Shown: one piece after another, positions 25,648-35,900 of the stretch
Layout: the number at the start of each line of letters is the position of its first letter
Position numbering within the stretch: position 1 is the stretch's first letter
Assembly: GCA_963920705.1 (NCBI GenBank)
Contig: OY987229.1
Coordinates: 19,163,728 to 19,227,727, forward strand
Origin: Odiellus spinosus
Lineage: Eukaryota; Arthropoda; Arachnida; Opiliones; Phalangiidae
Direction of reading: 5' to 3'
DNA length: 64,000 bases
Made by a program: the position numbers and the translations under genes
Notes under the pieces: model-generated
Told to the model about the DNA's origin: nothing
What the model saw: the letters and a program-made list of their open reading frames with translations, nothing else
Databases searched by the model: none

Positions 25648-26818
25648 CTTCAATTTGAATACCTACAACCTATACTTCCTAATAAATCTAACCAAACCGG
25701 AAGTACCGGTCACGTGATGTCAAATTTTTAAATTTCAATTAATCTTATCGTGTTTGTGCTTATTTTAAAGCTCTCGATGCGCTGATTACGAATCTGATCA
25801 TAATTTAAACATAGATTTAAATACGTTTTTCGTTTAATTACGGTTTAGTCTATAAATAAATAGTTGATGTTTTCATTTAGGCTTAAAGCAAAACGGAGGA
25901 ATGTAGAATGCGTATTCGTGTCAAGCTCTTCGGAGCTATCATACGTCAAGCTTTAACGGGGCGGAAGAATCCGCCGTTCTCTCTCTAGCTCCCTTGCTTT
26001 GTACTTGTTTTAGTCTCGTGTTCTCCGCTCCGGAAGATCCCTCTCCTTCAAAAATCAAAATCTCTTTTCTCTCTTATCCCTAGTTTCCTGGGAACTTTCG
26101 CTATTCGGAGATTGGATGCCTCGTTTCCGTATAAGCACGGGTTTTTGGGTTTTTAGAAATTATCGTTATAACCCTATATAATACTCGACCACTAACGCGT
26201 AGTGCGTGGAGAGGGATCTTATCCTAAGTTACATTCTTTTGTCAGTGCCGAATTATGTTCCTTAATTGGGTACCCCTTAGCGCGGCAGTCCCAGGGATGA
26301 TATAAAACTGGAAAAACATGAAAATATCAGGGAATTATAATGTTGACAAAAACAGGAAAATATCAAGAAATAAAAGTGTGGCCAAAAACGGGGGAACTAA
26401 AAATTGGCCAAGGATCTAAGTAAAGCATATCTTATTATTTTATTTAATTATTAATTAAAATAAATTATACGAGTGATAGCGTATCTGATTTTTGTTTTTA
26501 CACGCTGGGAGAACCTTTAGATACCAGCCCTAAACGTTAACCCTAAACAAATCTTTGGGTTGGAAAAACAAGATGATGATCCGAGTGGGCCCATTCAAAA
26601 CACAGGGTACCTCGAGAATTATTATAGGCTTAGCGAAACGGCCTAACCTCTCCTCGCGGATTACGTACGCTTCAACGATGCGCTGACATCTGATTTATCC
26701 CTGCACGAGTGAAAGTTGATCCCAATGACCCCAACAATACCCTTCCCTATTAGCTTTTTTGAAAAGCCTCTTGGACTTCCCTAGTTTTTGTTTCTTGAAA
26801 TGCTCTGCACCAATTGAC

Positions 26819-27152
26819 TTAAAGGGATAGTTTTCCCAGTTTAGTGAAGTTTTTGTTTGGTATAGACATTGTTAAATATTTTTAAAAAGGTTTCAAGAAT
26901 ATTGAAAACTGAAGACAGTCTTGATTTTGTTATTGTCGTCTGCTCTGAAAGAGTATGGGCCGTCTGTGTTTGAACGCGACCAATAAGCGCGCAGGTGCCC
27001 CAAGACAGTTCAAACGCTACGACCGACGGTCACAGTAGTAAACATTTAAGTTCATGGCTTAATCATTTTAGTTCAAGATTTAATTAACCAGTTGATGTAC
27101 GCGTAATCTTCCAATTTTTAATCAGAAAATCTCCTTTATACTATCCCTTTAA
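26819..27152. mobile_element. 334-bp TTAA-bounded short element, TIR TTAAAGGGATAGT
   Basis: Left end TTAAAGGGATAGTTTTCCC; right end, reversed, TTTAAAGGGATAGTATAAAGG. The interior has no coding capacity. A lone right-type end (CTACTATCCCTTTAAAAG) recurs at 59619. Its bounds of TTAA plus AGGGA relate it to the elements at 10314, 31061 and 41121. Confidence 0.65.
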
Positions 27153-28553
27153 AAGAGCAACTCTTCGGTTCGTTTCACGGACGGAAACTGTACTGGGGTA
27201 GCTCTAAGAGCACCCCTTTATATCCTCTCCTATCCCGGGTCGAATTAAATCGGCTTAGAGCTAGTTGAAGAGGGGAGAGCGCCATTTCTCCCGGTCCATT
27301 TAAGTGAAGCTCGAACAATAAGATGTAAATTTCTCAATGGGAGGATTTGCCAATTCAATGACTTTCAATAGGACGGAATTAATTTCTACAACTTCTGTAC
27401 GCGGCCGGCTACTGGTTTCCCCATAACTATAGCGTTGATTTAGTTTTCAGGAAGCCTAGAGTTATTTAAACCCTCTTATTAAATAGATTTGAACTTCGTT
27501 AAAATTAAGTTCTATTCAAATTATGGCTTTATATATAAAATAATAATTGTTTTGGTGGAGCTTCGTTTTATTACTGACATGAATTTTTTGTAGTTTTTTT
27601 GTATCTATGGAGCTAAAGTTATTTAAACCCTCTTAACCAAATATTTAATTAATTAAAGTTAAATATTAACGACCAGATATTAAACTCTTCATTGAGTTTT
27701 TTTGAACCATATATAGAACGTTTCATTTTGTCAAAAATTGTCTTATGGAAAACTCCATTAGTTTTTTTTCCGTCCATCTCGGGATGAGGCTCAAGAAAAA
27801 AGAAGCAAATCTAGTAGTTTTTGAAGGGACGTCTTTTGGTTTGGGAGCGTTGACAAAGGGGAACAGTGATCAATCAAGTATGACGCGATCAGGAATGATA
27901 TTCTGACTTGTAAAGGCTATTCGCCCCTCCGACTTCATGTGGGAAGAAATGGTTTTGCTACCTCTTTTTTTTATTTTATTATTATTATTTTTTTTTATAA
28001 TAAGAGCCTGTATCCGTTGTATGGAAACGAACTTTACGAAGCGTAATATTTTTATGGAAAAAAATATGAATTCCGTTCTTTCCAGGGTCTACAACCTACC
28101 CACGAAAAGAGTAAAAACCTTATGCTTTTTGGTATTATTCTGAGAATTTGACGTTATATTATGCATCTCAGTTCCTGATTTAAAGGGAGAATACAATCTA
28201 TCGTTTAAATAGGCCTAATCCAACAGTTAAACAATTTAATAACAAATATTAAACTAGAAATAAATTTAAAACTTACGTAGCAATATGAATTTAGTCCAAA
28301 CCTATATTGAAATTAGCGCAGTTTTGTCCAAAAGGTGTTTACAAAAAAATGACTGAAAAATATGTAACCTATTTCTCGCAAAGGAGATTAGAAACTTTCA
28401 TATTTACTGTGGGTTTTTTGTTTTTTCAAGACAAATTTGAATTTTCAGATCCTTGAGAGATAGGGTTGATTCTTGAAAACTTAATTCAAAATATTTTCAC
28501 CACAAAGCTTAGCTTATTCCAAATTCGGAATTTTTGGCAAAACACTCATTCTT

Positions 28554-28575
28554 TATATATATATATATATATATA
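28554..28575. repeat. (TA)11 microsatellite
   Basis: Uninterrupted TA dinucleotides. A shorter (AT)7 run lies at 58491-58504. Confidence 0.95.
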
Positions 28576-29267
28576 GACTTCTTTTGGATGAAAGATGAAG
28601 TATTTCGCGTTTTGAAAAGAAAATTGATGAACGATTTGAAATTTTTCTATTCGTTTAGTCTTTGCTAGTTCCCGAATCCTCCCCATTTTTGTCTTTAAAC
28701 GGCAAAACGGCGTAAAATTAATTTTACGTTTATAGAAGTTTCACGTATAAGGTAATTTTGTAGGAAAGACCAAGGGGTTTATCGGGATACCATCTTCAAT
28801 TTTTTTCCCCTCAGCCTGATATTGGGAAGACAGCTTGCTTTGATAAAAGAAAAATTTCTTTCCAATCCCCCAAAAAAGTCTGAAAGGTGGCTAGAATCTC
28901 CTTAATCGAAAAAGGGGGCTCTTGCCTATCTCGGATTATAAAAGTTTAATGAAGAGTTCTATTACATCACCCCTTTCTTTTTTCGGACACCCCCTCAGGA
29001 CTAGGAATTAATGGACCAAACGCTGTTCGATATCACGATCCCCTTTTTCACTTTTTTATCTTTATCTTTTTGAGATCGAAACCTTCTCGGGAGATAAATG
29101 TTACTCGGGAATTGAGAGATAGCCCGTAGTTGATGAAACTGTTCTTCTTACTTCTGGACCTTTCAGTTTTAAATTAAACCCCTTCTTTCAGCTTTTTTTA
29201 ACCAAGTATTTGAGTCTTTAATCTTTAGATTTTGGTTAACTGTAGGTTGTACTATAGTTCGTACTAA

Positions 29268-29695
29268 AGGTCATATTCGTAACCAGCTAGTCATTGCCTT
29301 TCAAATGAGTACAAACTCAATGGGGTAATTCGGTTAGCTGATTCTTGACTTCCGGTTTGATCTATTAAACCCGGAAGTATGGCTTGTGGGTACTCTACGG
29401 AATGCTTATAACGACGGCAACCTGACTATGATGGTGCTTTAGTTATAAATGCAGCTGTGTAAATCTTTTATATTGTTTTCGTAATCGATTTTCAAGTTCG
29501 GAATGAAGTCGTATTCGTACTTGTCTCGTCATTGGCTTTAAAATAAGTACAAACATGATGGGGTAATAAGATCAGTTGACCCTGACTTCCGGTTGGATAT
29601 ATTAAACCGGAAGTATGGCTTGTGGGTACTCTACGGAATGCTTATAACAACGAGAGCATGATTATGGTGGTCTTGTAACTAAAATCGCAAAGTCT
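29268..29695. repeat. tandem duplication, 239-bp offset, with inverted CCGGAAGT pairs
   Basis: ATTCGTA at 29274 and 29513 start two copies that keep GTACAAAC...TGGGGTAAT, then an inverted pair ACTTCCGG...CCGGAAGT (29348-29378 and 29585-29614). Next comes a 40-bp block, identical in both, starting ATGGCTTGTGGGTACTCTAC and reaching GAATGCTTATAAC. Conservation is concentrated in this block while the flanks have diverged. CCGGAAGT is the core ETS-factor motif. Confidence 0.8.
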
Positions 29696-31060
29696 TTGTA
29701 GTGATTTTGCTTTGGTGTTCCGATAAAACGCGTTAGGAAGGAAGATTTTTGGGCACGCTTGCCTATAATGAGGTGCTCCAGAATCCAATATAAACCTTCT
29801 TTATAATCGCAAAAATAATAATCCCTAGAAAACCTTGATTGGATACTTGCGAGGTAGATAGGTAGATATAGAGGGAACTGAGTCAACAAAAAAGAAAAAT
29901 ATTAAAGGGTGGAATAAAAAAGACAAGGAGTTTTGAGTGCCAACCCCCAAGGGGATGAAAAGGATGGACGAGAAAACCATTTTCATAAAATCCATATTGA
30001 AATAGGTTTTTCTCTCTTTCTTCTAAACTATATGTATATTATTATTTTTTAGAAGTGGCCAAAAATTCAATTTTAAATCTCCTACCTTTGTGTTTCAAGT
30101 ACTTTTTTTTTGTTATTCTAAGGTTTCCTGGAAATCTTTCGTACTTTTTTTCTTTTTGGAAGTGGTACGGGATATTCTAAAACACAAACTAATAGTTACA
30201 GTTTAATTATTTTTTCATAAATTATTAATTTTAAATTGAAAGATAACTTATATTTCTATCTTTACTACATAACTTTAATGGGAGGGTGAAGAGGAAAATG
30301 TGTTTTTGATTCTACTTCTACAAATAAGACTTGTTCGCGAATGGTTAAAAAAATTCTAAACCAATAGAATTAAAAGGAAGACCTTCGACCAATCAAAAGA
30401 CACCCCACCTTTGGCTTAATAAAATCCACACAACACGTGCTACAGCACACTTTAAATATCGTCGTGCGTATAACAACGCGTGTCGAGTATATTTTAAAAA
30501 GCCAAAGTTTGGGAGTTTTTTGTTTAGTTGGATATTTTAATTTTAATTGGGAGCTAACAGTTAGGGATGAGGGAACGTCACTCATTCCCTCTGGGTACGT
30601 GTGGATACTGTAGTGTATCTAATGGGAGTGGGTGACACTGAGGTTAGATATAGAAGGATGTGACGTTGCAAGATCAGGACTGTTAGAGCTCCATATTAAA
30701 TACCAAAATCTGAATCTTTCCGATTTTTTTCCCACGATTCGAAGACATTTCTCGAATATTTTAATACGTTATTTTATTTTAAGTTTTTTTAGGGTTATTA
30801 ATAAATTAATCTTTAATCATTAATAAAGTTGCTTATATATCTTTATTTTCCTCTTCACGTTCCATTTAGTAAAATATTACAGTGGGATGAAGATTTTAAA
30901 AATTTAACATGGCCTTAAGTTTATTTTGAGTAGGTTGAAATTTTGAAACGCTGGTAGAACGTGGGAGTTTTAATATTACTTATTCTTTACTTTATCGTCT
31001 TTTCAAAATCTCTTACATATAACTTTGTCATCGCCTTGGGATATTTCATTTTCTTGATAC

Positions 31061-31449
31061 TTTAAAGTGGGGCTGTCCCTATTTGTTTTTCAAAGGACAT
31101 GCGTAATATTTTTAATTTTTTTTACATAGTATTAAAACTAATTATTCTAAGTTTTTAACCTCAGAATTAACGCATTATGACAAAAATATAAAAAATATTT
31201 TTCTCCACTTAAAATGAAATTAATCAAAAATTTCAAATTAAGACGAGGGTTTTCACGAAAAATTCCTCGTGAAAGTGACCGTATCACGTGCCAAAACACG
31301 CTACCTTTGTTAATAGTCACACGACTATAATGATGACGTAGTATTGCGGGTAATTTTGGTTTTAAAAAATTTTGAAGATGGCTAAATTGTAAAATATTTA
31401 TTTTTACACTCCCTGTAATTTTTTATGACATATACAGCCTCCCTTTAAA
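31061..31449. mobile_element. complete 389-bp short element, TIR TTTAAAGGGAGGCTGT
   Basis: Left terminus TTTAAAGTGGGGCTGT; right terminus, reversed, TTTAAAGGGAGGCTGT. The interior carries TTTCACGAAAAATTCCTCGTG, GACCGTATCACGTG, ATGATGACGTAGTATTGCGG and similar blocks also found at 15877-16150 and, inverted, at 59130-59448. There is no open frame. This is the best-bounded copy of the family in the window. Confidence 0.7.
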
Positions 31450-31876
31450 TGAAATGAATATTGTAGGATATAGGTACTAGAGGTAAATATTCACAATATA
31501 TGATAGCATTTTGCATCAAAGCGCACACGCAACGTGTTTAGAATTTTTAATCGACTTGTTTTCGAGATGATACTTGTATGGGAAGAAATTTCTCGAATTT
31601 TTATTATGAATTTTAATGAAAAATTCTTTGATGTTTGCCCTCTTTTAATTAGTCTGGGAATTTAATGACGCAGAATTATTTCGGTTCGCTACTTGACAAT
31701 TTTCCTGGGAAAATTTAAGGTTCGAATAAAAACAAAGAGGGACATTTAACGGTTCGTATAGTTTATACCAGGAGTATATAACTACGATCACACTATCATT
31801 TCTTAATCGATTTGAAACGGTAAAATTAAACCGAAGTTCAAATCGTCAGGAATCGTTTTAAGCGTCATATGTTCAC

Positions 31877-32045
31877 CCATTATCTTTATAAATCGATAAG
31901 CTTCATCTATCGGTGGTTCCCGAAGCAGTTTCAAGAAATCGAATCAAATCGATTTGATAAAAAATGGTTTTCGGTTCAAACGACTAAAGCGAAACCTTTT
32001 AAAACGGTTTAAATCGATTCCAAGGCTTAGTATGAACGCAGCTTA
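31877..32045 (+). repeat. dispersed repeat shared with 18470-18630
   Basis: Second copy of the AATCGAATCAAATCGAT repeat. It ends just upstream of the retrotransposon, so the insertion landed close to, but not inside, the recognisable repeat. Confidence 0.75.
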
Positions 32046-32092
32046 TACGAATCCCCGAACTGAAAATCCCGTATTCGCCGTAAAACCAGGGG

Positions 32093-32765
32093 TGTAGCGA
32101 AATTTAAGGCATTAACTATTAAAATGTGTAATAAACTTGTATAATAATTTTGTGTAAATAAGTTTTATGTAAATCAAAATTGTGTATTATCATTTTATAT
32201 AAACTGTAAAATTGAAATAACTTGAATCCAAACTAAACAAATTTAAACGAAAAAAGTATTCTAGAAAACGAAAAATGTAAAGCCGAGCGATAAGAAAATG
32301 CTCGATATTACTACTATCTTATAGGGAATTCCCAGAAAAATAAATACGGTAGAACACCACCGTAAGTAGCCTCGCGCGGAATACCCAACTGTCAACTTAT
32401 CAAGCCAAATGGCGCCCCTCCCATTAACCTTCAATAGGGGTATTGAATAGAAATTTTCAAAAATAGAAAAAGACACTTCGCATCCGCTCCTAACCTAGAG
32501 AGGACGGATAAACCCGCGAGTTCCCACAAATTGGGCAAATTACGTATTAAATAAAGATTCAGTAACCAAAATATCGTCTTTTTCTTTAACTAGTATAATT
32601 ATCTAACCAAAAATTACGGTTCAATTTATATCCGCGAATGATGGTCATCAGTAATATCCAGAGTCCAATTAGAATAAATTAAAATACCTCGGTCAATTTT
32701 TTCAGTCGGTTGCCCGAGAAAAACCGAAAAACTAAGCTCTCCCCGAAATTATCCGTTTCGCAACA
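32093..32765 (+). repeat. 5' LTR (673 bp)
   Basis: Starts TGTAGCGAAA and ends TTTCGCAACA, an imperfect terminal inverted repeat with TG...CA borders. It contains a TATA-like TTTTATATAAA at about 32192-32202 and AATAAA signals. Comparison with the 3' LTR, which lies at a constant offset of 6286 bp, showed no difference by eye. Small open frames inside the LTR occur in both copies and are not genes. Confidence 0.97.
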
Positions 32766-32785
32766 TGGTGCCCTGAAACCCGGGA
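32766..32785 (+). promoter_or_regulatory. primer-binding site of the BEL/Pao element
   Basis: TGGTGCCCTGAAACCCGGG directly abuts the 5' LTR. TGG pairs with the CCA end of a tRNA. I could not assign the tRNA with confidence. Confidence 0.8.
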
Positions 32786-32978
32786 AAAACCTAAAATAAG
32801 GATTCTACTTGGATATTTAAGCGGGATTGAACGGTTAAATTCAATTCGCGAATAACAATAACGAATTAAGCGAAAACCGATTTTATAAACATCGGTAAGT
32901 GAAAACTGTTGAACATCCTTCAATTAAACTCGCTCATCAGGTTAAATTAATTTGGCAAATTAATCATCAAAAAGAACA

Positions 32979-35900
32979 ATGAGTAACATCGAGTTTACTA
33001 GAGCCAAAACGGTGCGTTCCACAACTCGCAGGAACGTCACCACAATTATCCAGACGATTCAAAATCTACTGAGAATCGACACAACGGAACAGGCAGAATT
33101 AGAAGATCAACTCGCCATTTTGGCGGTAAAAGAGCCCAATCTCATCAAACTCGATGACATTATCATGGGACACCAAACCGAAGCGGCCGAGATGGAAGCG
33201 GAGGCGAACAAAAATCAGCAGTACGAGGATAACATCGCCCTAATAAAACAACAGGCGCTTCGTAAAATTCAGGAGCTGAACCAAAAATCGTCTAAATCAT
33301 CCACTTCCGGAAGTTCCGGCGGCTCCGCTTGTCACGTTAGCCGAGAAGAACGACTCCCGACGCTCGTCCTACCGAAATTTTGCGGTGAAATCACCGAGTG
33401 GACCGGCTTCTGGAGCCAGTTCGAAACAACCGTCGCCAACAAGATTGAATCAAAGGTAACAAGATTTAACTACCTATGCTCATATTTAGAAGGTGAAGCA
33501 AAAAGAACTATTAGCGGCATGAAGGCGTCCGATTCGAATTATGACGAAGCCGTAAAGCTTTTAAAAGATCGCTTCGGTCGGACTGACCTCGTGATTCATA
33601 GCCATAGCAAAAAATTAATGAGCGTAAAAAGTGTGCATGATTCTCATGATGTCGTAGCTTTAAGAAATTTGTTTGACACCATACAAGTAAATGTAAGGTG
33701 TTTGAGAGCTTTGGGTGTCCAACCAGAGGATAGTGGCGTATTCATATGCCCAGTATTAATAGAGTGCTTGCCCCCCGACGTGAGATTAGAATATAGTAAA
33801 ACGAAGGACGGGGAGTGGGACTTGAACGCTTTCATTGATTTCCTAAAAAAGGAAGTGGAAAGCAGAGAAACATGCTCGATGCTCTGCGTAAAAACTACAC
33901 GCGAAAGATCAGCCTTTTCTCAATCCAATCAAGACCGAAATCAAGGTCAAGCGAAAAACGCGAAATTAGAAAAACGCCCAAATGGAAATCAACACGCTAG
34001 TGCGAGTATGTTAGCTACAACGGTCAACCAAGAACCAAAAACCGCCTACTGCATTTTCTGCGAAAACCATAACCACGGCAGCTCAAATTGCACCCAAAAA
34101 TCTTTGGAAGAAAAACGTAGGATCGTTTACGAAACCGGCAGATGCTACGTCTGTCTACGAAAAAGCCACGAAGTTAGCGACTGTAGATCGAGATTCAAAA
34201 ATTGCCGTCTATGCCGTAAGAAACATAATGAATCGGTATGTGAGAAGAACCCTGCTAACCAGCAAAAGAAACAAGACTCGGCTTCCAAAAATAAAGAGGA
34301 AGAAAATTCCGAAACAATAAACGTGACGGCAACTCCAGTCACGAGCTATAAATCTGTCCGTCTACAAACGGCCAAAATCGTCGCAAGAAATCCTAATAAA
34401 CCGGAAAATGCAGAGTCAATAAAGTGCCTGTTAGACCACGCGGCTCAAGCTAGTTTCGTAAAGACGGAACTAGCGCGAAAATTAAAATTACCTATAGTCG
34501 GCGAAATTATGATCGAAATAGCGGAATTTGGGAACGAAAAACCCCGAGAAGAAAAACGAAAGTTGGTTAAAATCGTTCTAGAAAGCAGATGGGACAACCA
34601 ACAAAGGAGAGAAATTACAGCCATAGAGGCACCCTATCTTTGCAACGTGAGCACCGCGGTCTGCAGCGAGAAAATTGAAACCTACGCTAGAGAAAACAAA
34701 CTAGACCTCGCTGACCAACCGGACGAAAATGGGCAGGGAAGCGGTGATGTAGGCGTCATAATAGGAGGAGATACATATTTCGATTTTATCAAGGAGGACA
34801 GTGGAATGAAAAGGTTAAACAACCAGCTGGTCTTCACCAACACCATATTCGGATGGACCCTACAAGGTCCCATGGGTCAAGAAGCCATTTCCACTAATAT
34901 GATAAAAGTAAAAATAATGAAAATAGGAGTACAAGAAAAAGGTACCGACAAAATTCTCCAATCATTCTGGGAATTAGAAGCCATCGGCATAAATCCAGAG
35001 GTCGAACCAAACCCTATGGACGAAAAAACCATAGACAATTTCCGAAATGACGTCAGATACCGGGAAGGCAGATATGAGGTAAAATTTCCTTGGAAGGTGG
35101 AGAAACAAACACTACCGGATAATCTACCTCTAGCCATGAGAAGAGCACAAGCCCAAAACAGAAGGTTTAAATTGGATCCAATTTTATATCAAGAATGCAA
35201 GGCTATTATCGAGGACCAATTAGCAAAAGGAATAGTCGAGAAGGTTCCGGAACAAGAGATAGAACCGCTAGGAACTTGCTACCTTCCAGCTCAGTCCGTC
35301 AGACGTGAAGAAAGTACTACCACCAAAGTTAGGGTGGTTCTGGATGGGTCATCGCACGCGCGTGGCGCACCCTCTTTAAATGACTGCCTGGAAAGTGGTC
35401 CTAATTTAACACCGGACCTACTTCTATTACTACTTGGATTTCGGAAATATAAAGTAGCTCTAACCGCCGACATAGAAAAGGCGTTTCTACAGGTGTCATT
35501 AAGTCCAGAAGACCGAGATTCAACCAGGTTTCTTTGGCCGTGTGAAACTAACGGCAAAATAGACGAAAACAAGTTCATCAAGCTGCGCATGGCCAGAGTA
35601 CCATTCGGAATCACTTGTAGTCCCTTTCTCCTGGGAATTACTATCAAAATTCACGTAGAGAAATATAAAGATAAGGAACCGGTAGCCGCCAAAGCGCTCA
35701 ACGAAGCCTTATATGTGGACGATTTCCTCACCGGTGCCCGAAACGTCGAACAAGCCTTTCAACTTTCTCAAAAATCATCAGAAATTATGAACGAGGCCAA
35801 TATGACATTGCGTAAATGGCAAACCAATTCAAGGGAACTTCGAACACTCTGGGGAAAAGAAAACACCAACGCTAACGCGCCTGTAAAATTTCATGGCGAA

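Larger units (their letters stand above)
22087..32087. other. intergenic or intronic stretch with repeats; no supported gene
   Basis: If the 21944-22086 block is a real exon, the first part of this stretch is its downstream intron. Otherwise it holds repeats: a pseudoknot-like inverted block (25570-25647), two TTAA-bounded short elements (26819-27152, 31061-31449), a 239-bp tandem duplication (29268-29695) and a (TA)11 microsatellite (28554-28575). Degenerate short repeats with AGGGAT and AAAACAT words occur around 23210-23300 and 26290-26400. A GC-richer pyrimidine patch lies at 25950-26110. Confidence 0.55.

Noticed and set aside
32261..32476. 71-codon - strand frame found twice (also 38547-38762)
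   Set aside because: It lies in both LTRs and is antisense to the element; a duplicate only because the LTRs are identical.
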